Assembly (NCBI GenBank): GCA_031428695.1
Contig: JANOYE010000026.1
Location: forward strand, 1-13,536
Source: JANYCG01 sp031428695
GTDB lineage: Bacteria > Pseudomonadota > Gammaproteobacteria > Burkholderiales > Burkholderiaceae_C
Length of the DNA: 13,536 bases
Direction of reading: 5' to 3'
Shown here piece by piece: positions 13,001 to 13,536 of the stretch (the stretch's first letter is position 1; each line of letters opens with the position of its first letter). The notes beneath the pieces were generated by a model. That model was not told the DNA's origin. It ran no database searches and was given only the letters and a program-made list of their open reading frames with translations. A program made the translations under genes and the position numbers.

Positions 13001-13536
13001 ACGTTGTATCCAGCCATAAGGGAAACCGTAGCGCCACACATTGAGCAGTTCCCCAGAATTCTCAATCCCGGTTGCGCTGAGTATTCGTTCAAAGTACCTG
13101 AGCAATTGATCGCGCTCCTCAGAATCGGTCGGCTGGAAGGCAACCAATGCTGCTTTCATTTTTCCCAACACAAGAGACCGGCGTGGATTACGAGGAAGTT
13201 CGGCAGTCAAGTCGCGCAACAACATATCGACTGCCAGCTGCGCGATTGCGCGGATGGCTTCGTTTGGGGCGCCTGGATAGTGATTAGGAAAATCTTCGGC
13301 AAACTTTCGTTCATTCTGCAACTCTTTCAAGCTTGCCAGCGACGCTGGTGTGATATTCAGAGCGTGATCTCCCAAACTTGTCGGCCAGACAGCAAAAAGC
13401 AGGCCTGTGACACCCGCGATGAAGACAACGACCAACACTGCGAGCAGCGCCAAGAGAGTAAGCGCCCAGTAAACCCATCTTGATCAAAGGCGAGTTCTCT
13501 CGCAAGATCGTGTGCACGCAAACCATCGTGGACACC
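12920..13536 (-). mobile_element. Integron gene cassette, incomplete at the window edge
   Basis: Its 3' bound is the attC3 crossover; no attC is visible to the right, so at least 617 bases belong to it. It carries the unknown membrane-anchored protein at 12995-13453. The integrase gene and attI should lie further right. Confidence 0.8.
12995..13453 (-). CDS. Unknown membrane-anchored cassette protein, start uncertain
   Basis: I do not recognise this with confidence. From TTG 13453 it has 152 residues. Residues 2-26 are strongly hydrophobic (LLAVLVVVFIAGVTGLLFAVW), one membrane helix. The rest is a soluble helical domain with SLKELQNERKF near its start and EERDQLLRYFERIL then LLNVWRYGFPYGW near its end. 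That pattern recalls DUF4844 from memory; this is unverified. The start is weak: no Shine-Dalgarno, and the frame continues upstream as WVYWALTL with no ATG until a TGA at 13484-13486. An overlapping frame begins MGLLGAYSLG. Either TTG is used or a frameshift has cut off the natural N-terminus. The stop TAA lies in the attC3 1L core, as usual for a cassette gene. Confidence 0.7.
   Translation of the reverse strand: MALLAVLVVVFIAGVTGLLFAVWPTSLGDHALNITPASLASLKELQNERKFAEDFPNHYPGAPNEAIRAIAQLAVDMLLRDLTAELPRNPRRSLVLGKMKAALVAFQPTDSEERDQLLRYFERILSATGIENSGELLNVWRYGFPYGWIQRA

Noticed and set aside
13004..13483. Plus-strand open frame of 159 codons in the right-hand cassette
   Set aside because: It is Cys/Gln/His-rich without pattern and runs against the cassette direction set by attC3. 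The minus-strand frame has a membrane helix and a stop in the attC core.

Overview
The window looks like the chromosome of a high-GC betaproteobacterium, probably Burkholderiales and perhaps Comamonadaceae. This is inferred from codon use, from the style of the transporter genes and from the gene content; no rRNA or other marker is present to confirm it. It falls into three parts.

Positions 1-9026 are a tightly packed block read entirely on the minus strand. In transcription order it holds an AMP-dependent acyl-CoA synthetase (9026-7380), a periplasmic solute-binding protein (7215-5983), a complete branched-chain-amino-acid-type (HAAT) ABC transporter, livH-livM-livG-livF (5879-2159), and a bifunctional enoyl-CoA hydratase/3-hydroxyacyl-CoA dehydrogenase that runs off the left edge. 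livH and livM are 3 bases apart, and livM/livG/livG/livF junctions overlap as GTGA and ATGA. A strong hairpin plus T-run lies between the binding-protein gene and livH and probably lowers transport-gene expression relative to the binding protein. Read together, the block would import a solute, activate a carboxylic acid to its CoA thioester and beta-oxidise it, so the transported substrate may be an organic acid and not an amino acid. LivF has Arg in place of the Walker A lysine.

Positions 9113-11492 are read on the plus strand. The first gene is selO (YdiU family protein AMPylator), with a C-terminal Cys-Ser-Ser and a sharply AT-rich patch inside the reading frame. A vapBC toxin-antitoxin pair follows, with its own promoter and an inverted-repeat operator.

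Positions 11843-13536 are the distal end of an integron gene-cassette array, which is the most notable part of the window. Three attC sites (11843-11900, 12456-12513, 12914-13000) fit the canonical 1L-5nt-2L ... 2R-6nt-1R architecture when read on the minus strand, including the extra base in 2L. They delimit two complete cassettes and one incomplete one, all with minus-strand genes: a brnT/brnA toxin-antitoxin pair with its own promoter; a membrane-anchored acyl-carrier-protein-like protein that lacks the phosphopantetheine serine; and an unknown membrane-anchored protein. Stop codons of all three cassettes lie inside attC core sites. The integrase and attI should lie to the right of the window. 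The 350 bases between vapC and the last attC hold no gene I can support.
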